A stretch of 14,735 nucleotides of DNA from an uncultured Selenomonadaceae bacterium. Lineage in GTDB: Bacteria; Bacillota; Negativicutes; Selenomonadales; Selenomonadaceae. Under the pieces are notes generated by a model, which saw only the letters and a list, made by a program, of their open reading frames with translations, had not been told where the DNA came from and did no database searches. A program made the translations under genes and the position numbers. Below, in pieces: positions 1-8,891 of this stretch. Numbering within the stretch: position 1 is the first letter of the stretch; each line of letters opens with the position of its first letter. The stretch spans positions 1-14,735 of the forward strand of contig CAJODU010000065.1 in NCBI GenBank assembly GCA_905233325.1, written 5' to 3'.

Positions 1-1
1 A

Positions 2-3000
2 GTGGAAGTCGGCTCCGTGAAAGTTGGGGAACTCAACACCGGCTCAATCAGTGATATTACCGTCTCCGATCTTGCAATTTACGATAAGAACTCCGACCTT
101 ATTGCCAAGGCTGAAAGTGCTGAGGTCAATTTTCATTTGCTCGCTATGGCTTCTGATCCCCTCTCTGCGATAGATGAGATTAAAGTTCACGGTGTCGAAG
201 GCAATATAGTCAAGCGTCCCGATGGCACTTGGAACTTCAGCGATCTTCAGACCTCAAGCGAGGGCGAAAGTAACTTCAATACAAATATTTTGATTGACAA
301 TATCAAAGTCAAGGCTGCCTTTGACGGCAATGAACTCACCGCTGATGTGCCGAATGTCAACTTGGATTTTGACACGACGGCGGATTTTACTGCCGATGTC
401 ATTGGGGCACAGGTTGCCGGTACTGTTGAAGGTTACTCATTCAAGACCGGTGATATTACAGGTACACTCGACTTCGATCATGATAACGTCAAAGTTGATG
501 TCAACGCAGAGGATATAGCTGCTGATGTCAATGATAGTGAGTTGATTGTCAACAAAATCAGTGCGGCTCTTGATTTATATGAATATATGAATGTCGATGC
601 TGATGTCAAGGTGGAGACTCTCGGCTCGAATGTCAATATTACCGCTAAGGTGACGGACAGCAAGCAGATTGTCAATGTTGATGCGGACACCGTTGATATT
701 GCTGAAGTGTTGCCCTTTGTGCCGGAGAATATTATTCCTGACGGTATAGAAGTGCTTGGCGGTATAGTGAGTGATGCTAAGGTCAACCTCCTCAAGCGCG
801 GGGATAATCTGAGTTTCAGCGGAGCGGCTAATCTTCAAGACGGCTCTGTAATGGTTGAGCAGACGCAGATTGATGATGTCAACGGCTCCACTTCCTTCAC
901 TGACGCCGAACTTCTCTTGGATATGACTGCCAGAGCTAACGGGCAGCAAGCCCACGTCACCGGCTCCATAAGGATCGACACAGACGAACCTTATTTGGAT
1001 CTCAACGCCTCCTCTGATTCCTTCAACCCTAACGCTATAATGTATCTTCCCGCTGAAGGGACAGCCTCATTCACCGCTCATTTGACAGGCACCCCCTCCA
1101 ATCCTATCGTCGAGGCTGATGTTCACGCCCCGTATATCATCTATGAAGATATAAGCGTCGCCGACGTCTCCACTCACCTCAAATATCAAGATGATGCTGT
1201 CTATCTCAGCAATATCAAGGCAGACGCTTTCGGTGGGACTGTAAGCGGTGAGGCTGAACTTATGGCTATGGATCTGTCTTACAATGCTCACGTCAAGGTC
1301 AACGGCGTTGATGTGTCAAGGCTCAGCAGCTATGCTCCGGCACTTGGTGAGGTTGAAGGGCGACTCTTTGGCGATTTTGGTATCAACGGCGTCGGCAGTG
1401 ATCTTGACTCTTTGAAGATTTACGGCTCTGCGACGGCAACCAACGTCGTTTACAACAATACGAAGGTTATCAGTGCGGACACGTCCTTCTACGTTGAAGG
1501 CGATGATGTCAAGATTGACTATCTGAGTGCAGCACTTCCTGATAAAGGTTCATTCGGAGCAGAGGGGACTATAACCGACGCTCACAAGCTGGATTTGAAG
1601 TTCTATGCCGCTCATGTTGATCTCTCCGTTGCCAAGAACTTTGTGCCTGAGATTAATATATCGGGTCTTTCTGACTTTCAAGGCTCTGTCCACGGTGATG
1701 CCGAGAATCCCAATGTTGATCTCAAGTTCACGGCGGTGGACGGCAGCAGATTCAGCAATGGCAGGTTTAAAGGTACATTCATTGATCAGCCTTACGATTC
1801 TATCAAGCTGCTTGCCAACGGCTCTCTTGACGGTATTGAAGTTAATGAATTCACTCTCACTAAGGACGGCAAGGATATATGGCTGGCTAAGGGCAAGGTA
1901 GGTCTTACCGGCGAGAAGAATATAGATTTGCGTGTTGATACCGTTGACGCCCGTGCTGAGAATATAGCCGCTCTCTTCCATCAGCCGCTGACCGGCAATG
2001 TCGATAACGTCATCACAATCACGGGAACGCTGGACAATCCGCAAATAGTGGGTTATATCGAGTTTAGCAGGGGCAGCTATGAAGGTGTGTTAATAACCAG
2101 AATGGCGGGTGACTATTATCTCAACGGCGATAACCTCCGTCTGCAGGATTTCAGAATCACTTCACCTATGATTGATATGGTTGCGAACGGGACACTCAAC
2201 ACTACTGACGGCAAGATAGATTTCTTGATTGAGGCAAATGATATTAATCTTAAACGTTTCCAAGGGAAGTTACCGCAGGGCTATGAGGCTGAAGGCCACG
2301 GGCAGTTCCTCGGCAGGGTTATGGGGACGTCCTCTGCCCCTCTCTTCGACGGTACACTGACTGCTGAGGAATTGTCACTCAATGGCGTAGCAATCAATAA
2401 TCTCAAGGGACACCTAAACCTTGTCGAAGGCAATACCGTCCTTTTGGAGAATTTCAGCTTTAATCAAGGAGAAGGCACCTTTAATGTCAAGGGCAGACTC
2501 AACTATGATAATAACACCCTTTTCGGACAGGCAGAGATCGCAAACGCCGACCTGCCTAACCTTCTGGCACTTGCCAACCTCAAGAATGATGTCCTCACCG
2601 GCACCCTTAACAGTACCGTTCAATTCGGCGGTACTCTGCAAAATCCCTCAATTCAGCTTGTGGGGACTATACCTCAAGGTGCGGTTGCCGGCAGTGATAT
2701 TCACGATGTAAATCTCAACGTCAACATGCTCAACCATACCATATATATCAACACTTTGGAGGGTTTCCAGGGTGAGACGGGCGTACTCAACGCCACAGGC
2801 TCCGCGCAGACGAATGGTATTCTTGATATTAAACTAAATGCCTCAAACCTCTCACTTGAGATGATCGGCAAGGCTGCCGGTCTTGAGGCCGAGCTGGTAG
2901 GTACGACGAATATTGAGGCGGTTGTCGGAGGAACTACTGACAATCCTGCCGCAGATGTTGACATTACGGCAACCGGCGGCTTGAAGGATTCAACCTTTGA

Positions 3001-4513
3001 CTTAATGCGCGGCAGCCTGACTCTCAAGGACGGCGTCATTGATATTGAGCAGCTCATTGTACAGAAGGCACTTGCTGATAAAATCTATCAAGTCAGTGCC
3101 GGAGGACAAATACCGCTGATAGCCTTGGCGAATAGGGAGCCTAACTTATACCTTCCCAATTCAGAGTTAAATCTTGAGCTCTCTCTTGACAATGCTGATA
3201 TGAGTCTCCTGCCCCTCCTCAACAAAGACCTCATTGCTTGGAGCATCGGCGAAATGGCGGGCAATCTCAAAATCACCGGCACTGCCTTCAATCCTATGAT
3301 CAACGGCAACATCTTAATCAAAGAGGGCACCACCAAAATCAAGGGTATGAAGTCTCTGATTGAACATATGAATATGAATCTTGCCTTCACCGGCAACAAG
3401 ATGACCGTTGAAGATTTCAGCGGCAACATCGGCAAGGGGACTTACCGTCTCACCGGCGGGCTGCAGATGAATGGTATTGATCTTGCTGATTATAACTTCA
3501 CCTTCATTGCCGACAAACTCGGAATAGAGGGCAGTTTCTTTGAAGGTCCGCTCAATGCTGAATTCTCACTGACCAGGGAGGAAGTCAAGCATAGGAATGG
3601 CGAGATCAGAGCAGTGAGGCCTAAGATTGCCGGACACCTTGACCTTGACAACTGTACAATCTCAATACCTGCCATTCCTGAATCTGAGGGAGATATGCCG
3701 GTTATAGGGCTTGATATAGCTATCAATCTTGGTGACAAGGTTCACTTCTACAGTCCCTACCTCTTTGACCTCTACTTGACAGGTAATGCTAAGTTTGAAG
3801 GCTCAACGGAAGTCCACAGAGAGCCGACGAATGATACTGACGGAAAACAAAATAAAGATGAAGGAACAATGCTAATAAAGCCTTCAGGGACAATCACAGC
3901 CAAGCGTGGCGGCACTGTCAACTATTTGAAAACCGTCTTCAACGTTCGTGAGGGTGAGCTGCAGTTCAATCAATTTGGATCGTTCTTCCCGACTATCACC
4001 TTCGCCGCTGATACGCGAATCACAAAAACCAAAATATTCCTCAATGTTGATGGCAGACTCAATGACAGGTCAATCAGACTAACCAGCGCACCGGAGATGA
4101 GCGAGACGGAGATTATGCAGCTCCTCACCCTTCGCGATGCCTATCAGAAAGGCGGCGACAATGATCTGGAGACAGGGGACTTGCTGATGCTGGGGCTGCA
4201 GATGAGTTTCCTCAGTGAGATTGAGGGGGCCGTCAGGAAGACTATAGGCTTCGATCAATTCGCCATCTCAAGAGGCAGCGGCAGTGCTTTTGACAACCGC
4301 AACGAGACAAGAGACCGCCACGAGGACGAGTACAACGTCACATTAGGCAAATATATCACTGACAAGACAATGTTGAAATATACTAGGGGTATTGGCGGCG
4401 ACAATATCAACCGCTACGGTTTCCAGTATGACTTTAACGATAGGATTTCCGGTACTGTGGAGCGTGAGGGACATGCAAGTATCTTCGGATTTGAGGCACG
4501 TTGGAAGTTTTGA
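2..4513 (+). CDS. tamB: TamB-family translocation/assembly protein (5' truncated by window edge)
   Basis: This is a very long, almost entirely beta-predicted protein of at least 1503 residues, open from the left window edge to a TGA at 4511-4513. It shows repeated AsmA/TamB-style units in which a G-x-x-x-N-P motif starts a new strand group, at about residues 363, 565, 675, 877, 977 and 1093 of the visible part. The last ~370 residues match the TamB C-terminal (DUF490) domain and end in alternating strands with an aromatic final residue, FEARWKF. TamB proteins span the periplasm from an inner-membrane anchor as a beta-taco groove. They serve outer-membrane protein assembly and, by more recent work, phospholipid transport. 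The N-terminal membrane anchor is not visible and the GTG at position 2 has no visible ribosome site, so the true start lies upstream. The next gene starts 22 bases after the stop. Confidence 0.93.
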   Translation: MEVGSVKVGELNTGSISDITVSDLAIYDKNSDLIAKAESAEVNFHLLAMASDPLSAIDEIKVHGVEGNIVKRPDGTWNFSDLQTSSEGESNFNTNILIDNIKVKAAFDGNELTADVPNVNLDFDTTADFTADVIGAQVAGTVEGYSFKTGDITGTLDFDHDNVKVDVNAEDIAADVNDSELIVNKISAALDLYEYMNVDADVKVETLGSNVNITAKVTDSKQIVNVDADTVDIAEVLPFVPENIIPDGIEVLGGIVSDAKVNLLKRGDNLSFSGAANLQDGSVMVEQTQIDDVNGSTSFTDAELLLDMTARANGQQAHVTGSIRIDTDEPYLDLNASSDSFNPNAIMYLPAEGTASFTAHLTGTPSNPIVEADVHAPYIIYEDISVADVSTHLKYQDDAVYLSNIKADAFGGTVSGEAELMAMDLSYNAHVKVNGVDVSRLSSYAPALGEVEGRLFGDFGINGVGSDLDSLKIYGSATATNVVYNNTKVISADTSFYVEGDDVKIDYLSAALPDKGSFGAEGTITDAHKLDLKFYAAHVDLSVAKNFVPEINISGLSDFQGSVHGDAENPNVDLKFTAVDGSRFSNGRFKGTFIDQPYDSIKLLANGSLDGIEVNEFTLTKDGKDIWLAKGKVGLTGEKNIDLRVDTVDARAENIAALFHQPLTGNVDNVITITGTLDNPQIVGYIEFSRGSYEGVLITRMAGDYYLNGDNLRLQDFRITSPMIDMVANGTLNTTDGKIDFLIEANDINLKRFQGKLPQGYEAEGHGQFLGRVMGTSSAPLFDGTLTAEELSLNGVAINNLKGHLNLVEGNTVLLENFSFNQGEGTFNVKGRLNYDNNTLFGQAEIANADLPNLLALANLKNDVLTGTLNSTVQFGGTLQNPSIQLVGTIPQGAVAGSDIHDVNLNVNMLNHTIYINTLEGFQGETGVLNATGSAQTNGILDIKLNASNLSLEMIGKAAGLEAELVGTTNIEAVVGGTTDNPAADVDITATGGLKDSTFDLMRGSLTLKDGVIDIEQLIVQKALADKIYQVSAGGQIPLIALANREPNLYLPNSELNLELSLDNADMSLLPLLNKDLIAWSIGEMAGNLKITGTAFNPMINGNILIKEGTTKIKGMKSLIEHMNMNLAFTGNKMTVEDFSGNIGKGTYRLTGGLQMNGIDLADYNFTFIADKLGIEGSFFEGPLNAEFSLTREEVKHRNGEIRAVRPKIAGHLDLDNCTISIPAIPESEGDMPVIGLDIAINLGDKVHFYSPYLFDLYLTGNAKFEGSTEVHREPTNDTDGKQNKDEGTMLIKPSGTITAKRGGTVNYLKTVFNVREGELQFNQFGSFFPTITFAADTRITKTKIFLNVDGRLNDRSIRLTSAPEMSETEIMQLLTLRDAYQKGGDNDLETGDLLMLGLQMSFLSEIEGAVRKTIGFDQFAISRGSGSAFDNRNETRDRHEDEYNVTLGKYITDKTMLKYTRGIGGDNINRYGFQYDFNDRISGTVEREGHASIFGFEARWKF

Positions 4514-4535
4514 TTGTATTGAAGGGGTGTTTTGA

Positions 4536-5501
4536 ATGAAAAGGTTGTTGATGCTATGTGTGCTGATTATGATTTTTACGGCTGCGGGCTGCGGGAATGA
4601 AGGCACGGATTTTGTCATCAGAGAAGAGTCCGCGGTTAAGGAAACACCTGTCAAGGGTGAAGATGATGATTATAAAATATATCTGATTACTATGGATAAG
4701 CACTACAATAACTATTGGAAAGTCGTAGAAGCCGGTTGTGAGCAGGCGGTCAAAGAGATTGGCGGTATAAACTATAAGTGGATAGGGCCAGATGAGCGTG
4801 TGGCTGCCTTGCAGGCTGAATGCATAGACAGAGCCGTTGATGAAGGTGCCGATGCTATTCTGGTGACAGCAATATCCTCAACAGAGACCAACGAAAACCT
4901 CAAAAGAGCAGAGCAAGCCGGAGTGAAGATAGTGTATATCGACAGTGCTGCCACTTATGAGGCGATTGCCACCTTGATGACAGATAACGAAGCTGCCGGT
5001 AAGATTGCAGGTGAGGCAATGCTCAAAGCCCTCCAAGCGGCAGGTATTCAAAGTGGAACGTTGGGGGTATTGTCAGTTGGCGAGGACACTCAAAACACCA
5101 ATATGAGAGACAAGGGATTTCGTGAGGCGTTGGAGGGTACAAACTTCACTGCCGCCCCAACGGTTTACATGCACAACGATATCAATATCATCAAGGATTA
5201 CGTCAGAGATCATTCAGAATATGTCGGCTACTTTGCCACCAATCAGCAAGCCACCTTTGCCATCACCGATCAGATCAAAGATTATCCTTCCGTGCCGATT
5301 GTTATAGGTTTCGACACCGATAATGCTACGCTTTCGGCAATCAACAAGGGAATCATATACGCGACCTTGAAGCAAAATCCTCAGAAGATGGGACACGACG
5401 GAATAGAAATTGCAGTTAAGGCTTTGCAGGGAATCTACAAGGATAAAAATGTAATAATAGATACCGGCGTAAGCATTGTCACTAAAGAGAGTTTAAGGTA
5501 A
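4536..5501 (+). CDS. Ribose-type periplasmic binding lipoprotein (Peripla_BP_4 fold), no transporter alongside
   Basis: This 321-residue protein has a short lipoprotein signal: a KR-containing start, a hydrophobic stretch at residues 4-18 and a lipobox ending at Cys19 (TAAGC). A charged linker of ~25 residues follows. From residue 46 it reads as a class B (RbsB/LacI-like) sugar-binding protein. Visible family landmarks are EGADAILV (103-110), a TDNEAAG segment (149-155), RDKGF (191-195), VIGFDTDNATLSAI (256-269) and ATLKQNPQKMGHDG (276-289). The start is supported by GAAGGGGTG about 7 bases upstream of the ATG. Proteins of this family normally deliver a sugar or similar solute to an ABC importer, but no ABC subunit lies next to it. 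A sensor diguanylate cyclase starts 5 bases downstream instead. I infer a role in ligand sensing; the ligand cannot be read from the sequence. Confidence 0.9.
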   Translation: MKRLLMLCVLIMIFTAAGCGNEGTDFVIREESAVKETPVKGEDDDYKIYLITMDKHYNNYWKVVEAGCEQAVKEIGGINYKWIGPDERVAALQAECIDRAVDEGADAILVTAISSTETNENLKRAEQAGVKIVYIDSAATYEAIATLMTDNEAAGKIAGEAMLKALQAAGIQSGTLGVLSVGEDTQNTNMRDKGFREALEGTNFTAAPTVYMHNDINIIKDYVRDHSEYVGYFATNQQATFAITDQIKDYPSVPIVIGFDTDNATLSAINKGIIYATLKQNPQKMGHDGIEIAVKALQGIYKDKNVIIDTGVSIVTKESLR

Positions 5502-5506
5502 ATGCC

Positions 5507-6652
5507 ATGAATGTGAAAACGAAACTATTACTTGTCAACTGTACACCGATAGTAATATTTGCGATTATCTCGCTGATTTTGGGATTGACGCAATTCAGTT
5601 CAAGTCTTTCAGAGAAAACAGAGGCGTATTTGAAATCAACGGCAATGGCAGCACTGACGATGTACTCAGGACGCGGCTATGGTGACTATAGTGAGAAACC
5701 GGACGGAAATATCTGGCGGGGTATGAACTTCAATATCTCAACAGAAACGTCAATCGTCGATGATCTCAAAGAGCAGATGGGTGTGGATATAACGGTCTTC
5801 TTTGCTGAAGAGGCGGTGATGACTTCCATCTTCCACGAGGACGGCTCAAGGTGTATCGGTATGCCGGTTGAAATGGTAATAAAAAAGAATACCCTTGAGA
5901 AGGGCTATCCGCTCTGGTGCAAGAGTATTATGGTCAACGGCGAGGAGTGCCAGGCCTATGTAATACCTATACGTCAGGAAAGTGACGGGACTATCGTCGG
6001 TGCACTGATGGCGTCGCAATCAATCCAGCCCTTCACGTGGGCAATAATCAAATACGTCTTCACGACAATGATAGCAATGGTTGTAATCCTCATTATGGTT
6101 TTCCTGTTCATTCTCCGGCACATTGAATCATTCTCGCAGAAATTCTCCGAAGTGACAGACAAGAGTAAGCAGGATCTACTGACGGGGCTGTATAACAAGA
6201 TTTCTTTTGAAGAGGCAGCACGCGCACTCTGTGAGGAGTGCCACACGGATGGGGTTGTCGGCGTTCTTCTGATTCTTGACTTTGACAACTTCAAGCACGT
6301 CAACGATGACTATGGACACCAAGTCGGTGATGAGGCCTTGAAAGGCTTTGCGAGGATATTGAAACACATCTTCAGAGGTAATGCGGTGATTGGCAGGGTT
6401 GGCGGAGATGAATTTATGGTCTTCGTGAAGACGGTTACCCACTTGGTCGTCAGGGTTGATGAGCAAGCACGGACTGTGCTGAATGAGTTGGGAGAAATGA
6501 GAATCGGCGAGGCAGGTCACTTCTCCTGCAGCATTGGCATAGGAATTGATCTCAGATGTAAGTATACCTTTGAGGAACTCTATCAACGAGCAGACCAGGC
6601 ACTGTATCAAGCAAAGAGCTACGGGAAGGCCTGTTTCTGCAAGATGTCTTGA
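5507..6652 (+). CDS. Membrane diguanylate cyclase with periplasmic sCache-like sensor (GGDEF)
   Basis: The protein has 381 residues. A first membrane helix lies at about 7-28 and a periplasmic region at 29-177. The region around 90-170 (VDITVFFAEEAVMTSIF and a following G-hydrophobic-G turn) resembles single-Cache sensors of chemoreceptors. A second helix spans about 178-203 and a cytoplasmic GGDEF domain 220-381. The GGDEF domain looks catalytically complete: DLLTGLYNK (223-231), LDFDNFKHVNDDYGH (257-271), intact GGDEF (299-303), CSIGIGID and ADQALYQAK. It should make cyclic-di-GMP from two GTP. No EAL or HD-GYP domain is present. The allosteric I-site, normally RxxD, reads RGNA at 290-293, so product inhibition may be lost. 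AAGG in the tail of the preceding gene (around 5495-5498) can serve as ribosome site, and the 5-base spacing implies coupled expression with the binding lipoprotein. Confidence 0.94.
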   Translation: MNVKTKLLLVNCTPIVIFAIISLILGLTQFSSSLSEKTEAYLKSTAMAALTMYSGRGYGDYSEKPDGNIWRGMNFNISTETSIVDDLKEQMGVDITVFFAEEAVMTSIFHEDGSRCIGMPVEMVIKKNTLEKGYPLWCKSIMVNGEECQAYVIPIRQESDGTIVGALMASQSIQPFTWAIIKYVFTTMIAMVVILIMVFLFILRHIESFSQKFSEVTDKSKQDLLTGLYNKISFEEAARALCEECHTDGVVGVLLILDFDNFKHVNDDYGHQVGDEALKGFARILKHIFRGNAVIGRVGGDEFMVFVKTVTHLVVRVDEQARTVLNELGEMRIGEAGHFSCSIGIGIDLRCKYTFEELYQRADQALYQAKSYGKACFCKMS

Positions 6653-6725
6653 TACCAAGAGTATTGATAGTTGCAGATGATTATTACTAAATGTTTGAAT
6701 AATTAGTATATATGGGAGGCAAAAT

Positions 6726-7382
6726 ATGAATCACGTTGTTCTTGATTTGGAAATGAATCCGATTAAAAAAACAGAAAAGGAAGTTCGCAAGCAGCTAACC
6801 GACGAGGTTATAGAGATAGGAGCAGTCAAACTCGGCGATGATTATAAGCAGGTGAGTGAGTTCCAATGTTATGTCAAGCCTGAGTATGGTGAAATCAGTA
6901 AACACATCACCAAGCTGACAGGTATAACGAATGAGACGGTTGAGGACAAGGAGACCTTTGTCAATGAGTTCAACCACTTCAAGGAGTGGATTGGCAAGGA
7001 AGACGTTACATTATACTCTTGGAGTACGTCGGATATGAATCAACTCAAAAATGAATGCCGCTTCAAGATGCCAGACTTTGATGTTGACTGGCTGGAGCAG
7101 CATTGGGTAGACTTGCAGAAGGAATTTGACGACAGGATAGGACTTCACAACAATCTTGCTCTCAAGCATGCGATTGGTGCCATGAACAGGAATTTTGAAG
7201 GCACGGCACATACTGCACTGGCGGACGCCGAGAACACCGCGGCAATCCTGGCACTTATGCAGGACAACGCCGCCTTCATGAAAACCATGCAACCTGTCAT
7301 AGATCTTCTCAAGCCACAAGAACTTTCCTCTTCAATCGGGGATTTGTGTCCCGAACTGTTGAATCTCAACTTTGATCGTTGA
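6726..7382 (+). CDS. DEDDh-family 3'-5' exonuclease (RNase T / DNA pol III epsilon fold)
   Basis: This compact 218-residue protein is essentially one exonuclease domain. The N-terminal strand VVLDLEM supplies Asp7 and Glu9 (ExoI motif). SWSTSDMNQL around 98-107 supplies Asp103 (ExoII). AHTALADAENTA supplies His162 and Asp167 with the H-x4-D spacing of the DEDDh subclass (ExoIII). These residues bind two metal ions for stepwise removal of 3' nucleotides from RNA or DNA. The general form resembles KapD/ERI-1-like single-domain nucleases, but substrate preference cannot be told from the sequence. The start is set by GGGAGG at 6714-6719, six bases before the ATG. A 73-base gap separates it from the cyclase gene. 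Its TGA lies only six bases from the stop of the converging pncB gene, so there is no room for a conventional terminator between them. Confidence 0.87.
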   Translation: MNHVVLDLEMNPIKKTEKEVRKQLTDEVIEIGAVKLGDDYKQVSEFQCYVKPEYGEISKHITKLTGITNETVEDKETFVNEFNHFKEWIGKEDVTLYSWSTSDMNQLKNECRFKMPDFDVDWLEQHWVDLQKEFDDRIGLHNNLALKHAIGAMNRNFEGTAHTALADAENTAAILALMQDNAAFMKTMQPVIDLLKPQELSSSIGDLCPELLNLNFDR

Positions 7383-7388
7383 ATAATA

Positions 7389-8837
7389 TTAATTGGAATG
7401 CCTGCGTGTCTCGTACAGCAGGCTCATTTTCATTTCATAGTAATCCGGCGTCATGTCAAGGTAGTGGTGGTGGGGATTTTCAAAACGCTGCTCTTCTTGC
7501 CATACCTCATGCTCAAGCTGATATTTAACATAGTCTCGAATCTCACTGAGACGAGGCAGAGGTTCAGTGCGCTTGCCGTCCTTGACGTAAAGTTTTCGAA
7601 GATTTTTGACAGTGCAGTTCGTGAAGGAACGATTCTTCCAAGGTTTGACGGGATCTACATATCTGAAAGGCTTGCTCATGTCAACGTTCTCACCATGGAG
7701 GGCGATAATATCAGCAACCGCCTGCCCGTCAGCATTGTAGACGCGGTAGATGTCCTTGAGACCGGGGTTTGTGATTTTTTCAACATTCTCGGAAACTTTA
7801 ATCCGCGGCGTCCATTCGCCATTCTCCATAACAGCCGCAATCTTATATACTGCTCCGAAGACAGGCTCCGACTTTGCAGTAATGAGTCTCTCACCGACGC
7901 CGAAACTGTCAATAGCCGCACCTTGACTCAAAAGTGAAGTGATCGTGAACTCGTCCAGGCTGTTTGACACAACTATCTTGCAGTCCTCAAGGCCGGCCTC
8001 ATCAAGCATTTTGCGTATCTTTTTGGAGAGATAAGCCAAGTCACCGCTGTCGATGCGTATACCTTTGAGACGCTTGCCCATAGGTTCCAAGACTTCCTTA
8101 GCAACGCGGATAGCATTGGGAATACCCGAATGAATAACATCATAAGTGTCAACGAGAAGGGTGGCAGCGTCAGGGTAACATTCGGCATACCTTTTGAAAG
8201 CCTCAAACTCACTGCCGAAGCAAGAATGAGCCATAGTGCCGTTGACGGGAATATCAAACAACTTGCCGGCGGAGACGGTAGCCGTGCCGTTGACGCCGCC
8301 GATATAGGCAGCGCGTGCACCATAAGTTGCGGCGTCCATATTGTGAGCGCGTCGAGCACCGAAGTCAGAGACCAAGCGACCTTCAGCTGCTCGGACAATT
8401 CTCCTTGCTTTGGTTGCAATGAGCGATTGATGATTGACTTGAGTGAGGATAGCCGTCTCAATCAGCTGGGCATCGATCAAATCAGCGACAATCGTCATAA
8501 ATGGTTCATTGGGATACATGATCGTGCCTTCAGGGAAAGAGTAAATATCGCCGTGAAAATGGAAATTGCGGAGATAATCAAGAAAATCATCAGCAAAAAT
8601 ACCTTGACTTCTGAAATAGTCAATATCATCTTCGTCGAAGTGCATATTCTCGATATACTCTATGATCTGTTCCAGACCGGCGAAGATTGCAAAACCGCCT
8701 TGATCGGGGTTGCGGCGATAGAAGACATCAAACGCCGCGCGGGAGTTTGTGCTGCCGTTGCGGAAGTAACCATTTGCCATGGTCATCTCATAGAAATCCA
8801 TCACCATGCTGATATTGCGCTTATCAAACTGACTCAT
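7389..8837 (-). CDS. pncB: Nicotinate phosphoribosyltransferase
   Basis: This enzyme joins nicotinate and phosphoribosyl pyrophosphate to nicotinate mononucleotide, usually with ATP hydrolysis, in the Preiss-Handler NAD salvage pathway. Residue numbers here count from the upstream ATG at 8861. Landmarks are the N-terminal MDFYEMTMANGYF (21-33), SDFGARRAH (165-173), NGTMAHS (207-213) with the histidine (212) phosphorylated in this family, RIDSGDL (269-275) and SFGVGERL (319-326). At about 482-490 residues it is of the long type typical of Firmicutes. I place the start at the ATG at 8837 because an AGGAGG lies upstream of it at 8850-8855, although the 12-base spacing is long. The ATG at 8861 has no ribosome site. 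It lies about 54 bases downstream of the M24 peptidase gene and is probably the last gene of that operon. Confidence 0.95.
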   Translation of the reverse strand: MSQFDKRNISMVMDFYEMTMANGYFRNGSTNSRAAFDVFYRRNPDQGGFAIFAGLEQIIEYIENMHFDEDDIDYFRSQGIFADDFLDYLRNFHFHGDIYSFPEGTIMYPNEPFMTIVADLIDAQLIETAILTQVNHQSLIATKARRIVRAAEGRLVSDFGARRAHNMDAATYGARAAYIGGVNGTATVSAGKLFDIPVNGTMAHSCFGSEFEAFKRYAECYPDAATLLVDTYDVIHSGIPNAIRVAKEVLEPMGKRLKGIRIDSGDLAYLSKKIRKMLDEAGLEDCKIVVSNSLDEFTITSLLSQGAAIDSFGVGERLITAKSEPVFGAVYKIAAVMENGEWTPRIKVSENVEKITNPGLKDIYRVYNADGQAVADIIALHGENVDMSKPFRYVDPVKPWKNRSFTNCTVKNLRKLYVKDGKRTEPLPRLSEIRDYVKYQLEHEVWQEEQRFENPHHHYLDMTPDYYEMKMSLLYETRRHSN

Positions 8838-8849
8838 AACTCTGTCAAG

Positions 8850-8855
8850 CCTCCT
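8850..8855 (-). promoter_or_regulatory. Ribosome binding site deciding the pncB start
   Basis: The minus strand reads AGGAGG here, 12 bases before an in-frame ATG at 8837. The upstream in-frame ATG (8861) is preceded only by AT-rich sequence and the AGGAGG falls inside its coding region. This favours the shorter protein, though the spacing is longer than the usual 5-9 bases. Confidence 0.55.
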
Positions 8856-8891
8856 GTCCATAAATTTGATTAATACTTTTATCTTATTTAA

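Noticed and set aside
2..4. GTG at position 2 as the true start of tamB
   Set aside because: There is no ribosome site or membrane anchor before the repeats; the frame is open to the window edge, so the gene is truncated by the window.
575..955. Open frames on the - strand inside tamB
   Set aside because: They show no recognisable domains or ribosome sites and lie inside a clear coding frame.
6664..6692. Possible promoter before the exonuclease gene (TTGATA, 17 bases, CTAAAT)
   Set aside because: The -10 box matches only three of six consensus bases in an AT-rich gap; not strong enough to call.
6726..7382. Exonuclease as part of a defence or toxin-antitoxin cassette
   Set aside because: It stands alone with no partner nuclease, helicase, small antitoxin or mobile-element signs around it.
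8838..8861. N-terminal extension of pncB from the ATG at 8861
   Set aside because: Only AT-rich sequence precedes that ATG, while AGGAGG lies between it and the next in-frame ATG. The alternative remains possible because the spacing to the inner ATG is long.
8130..8873. Long open frame on the + strand opposite pncB
   Set aside because: It lies wholly antisense to a well-recognised gene, has no domain likeness, and is a by-product of the pncB codon pattern.
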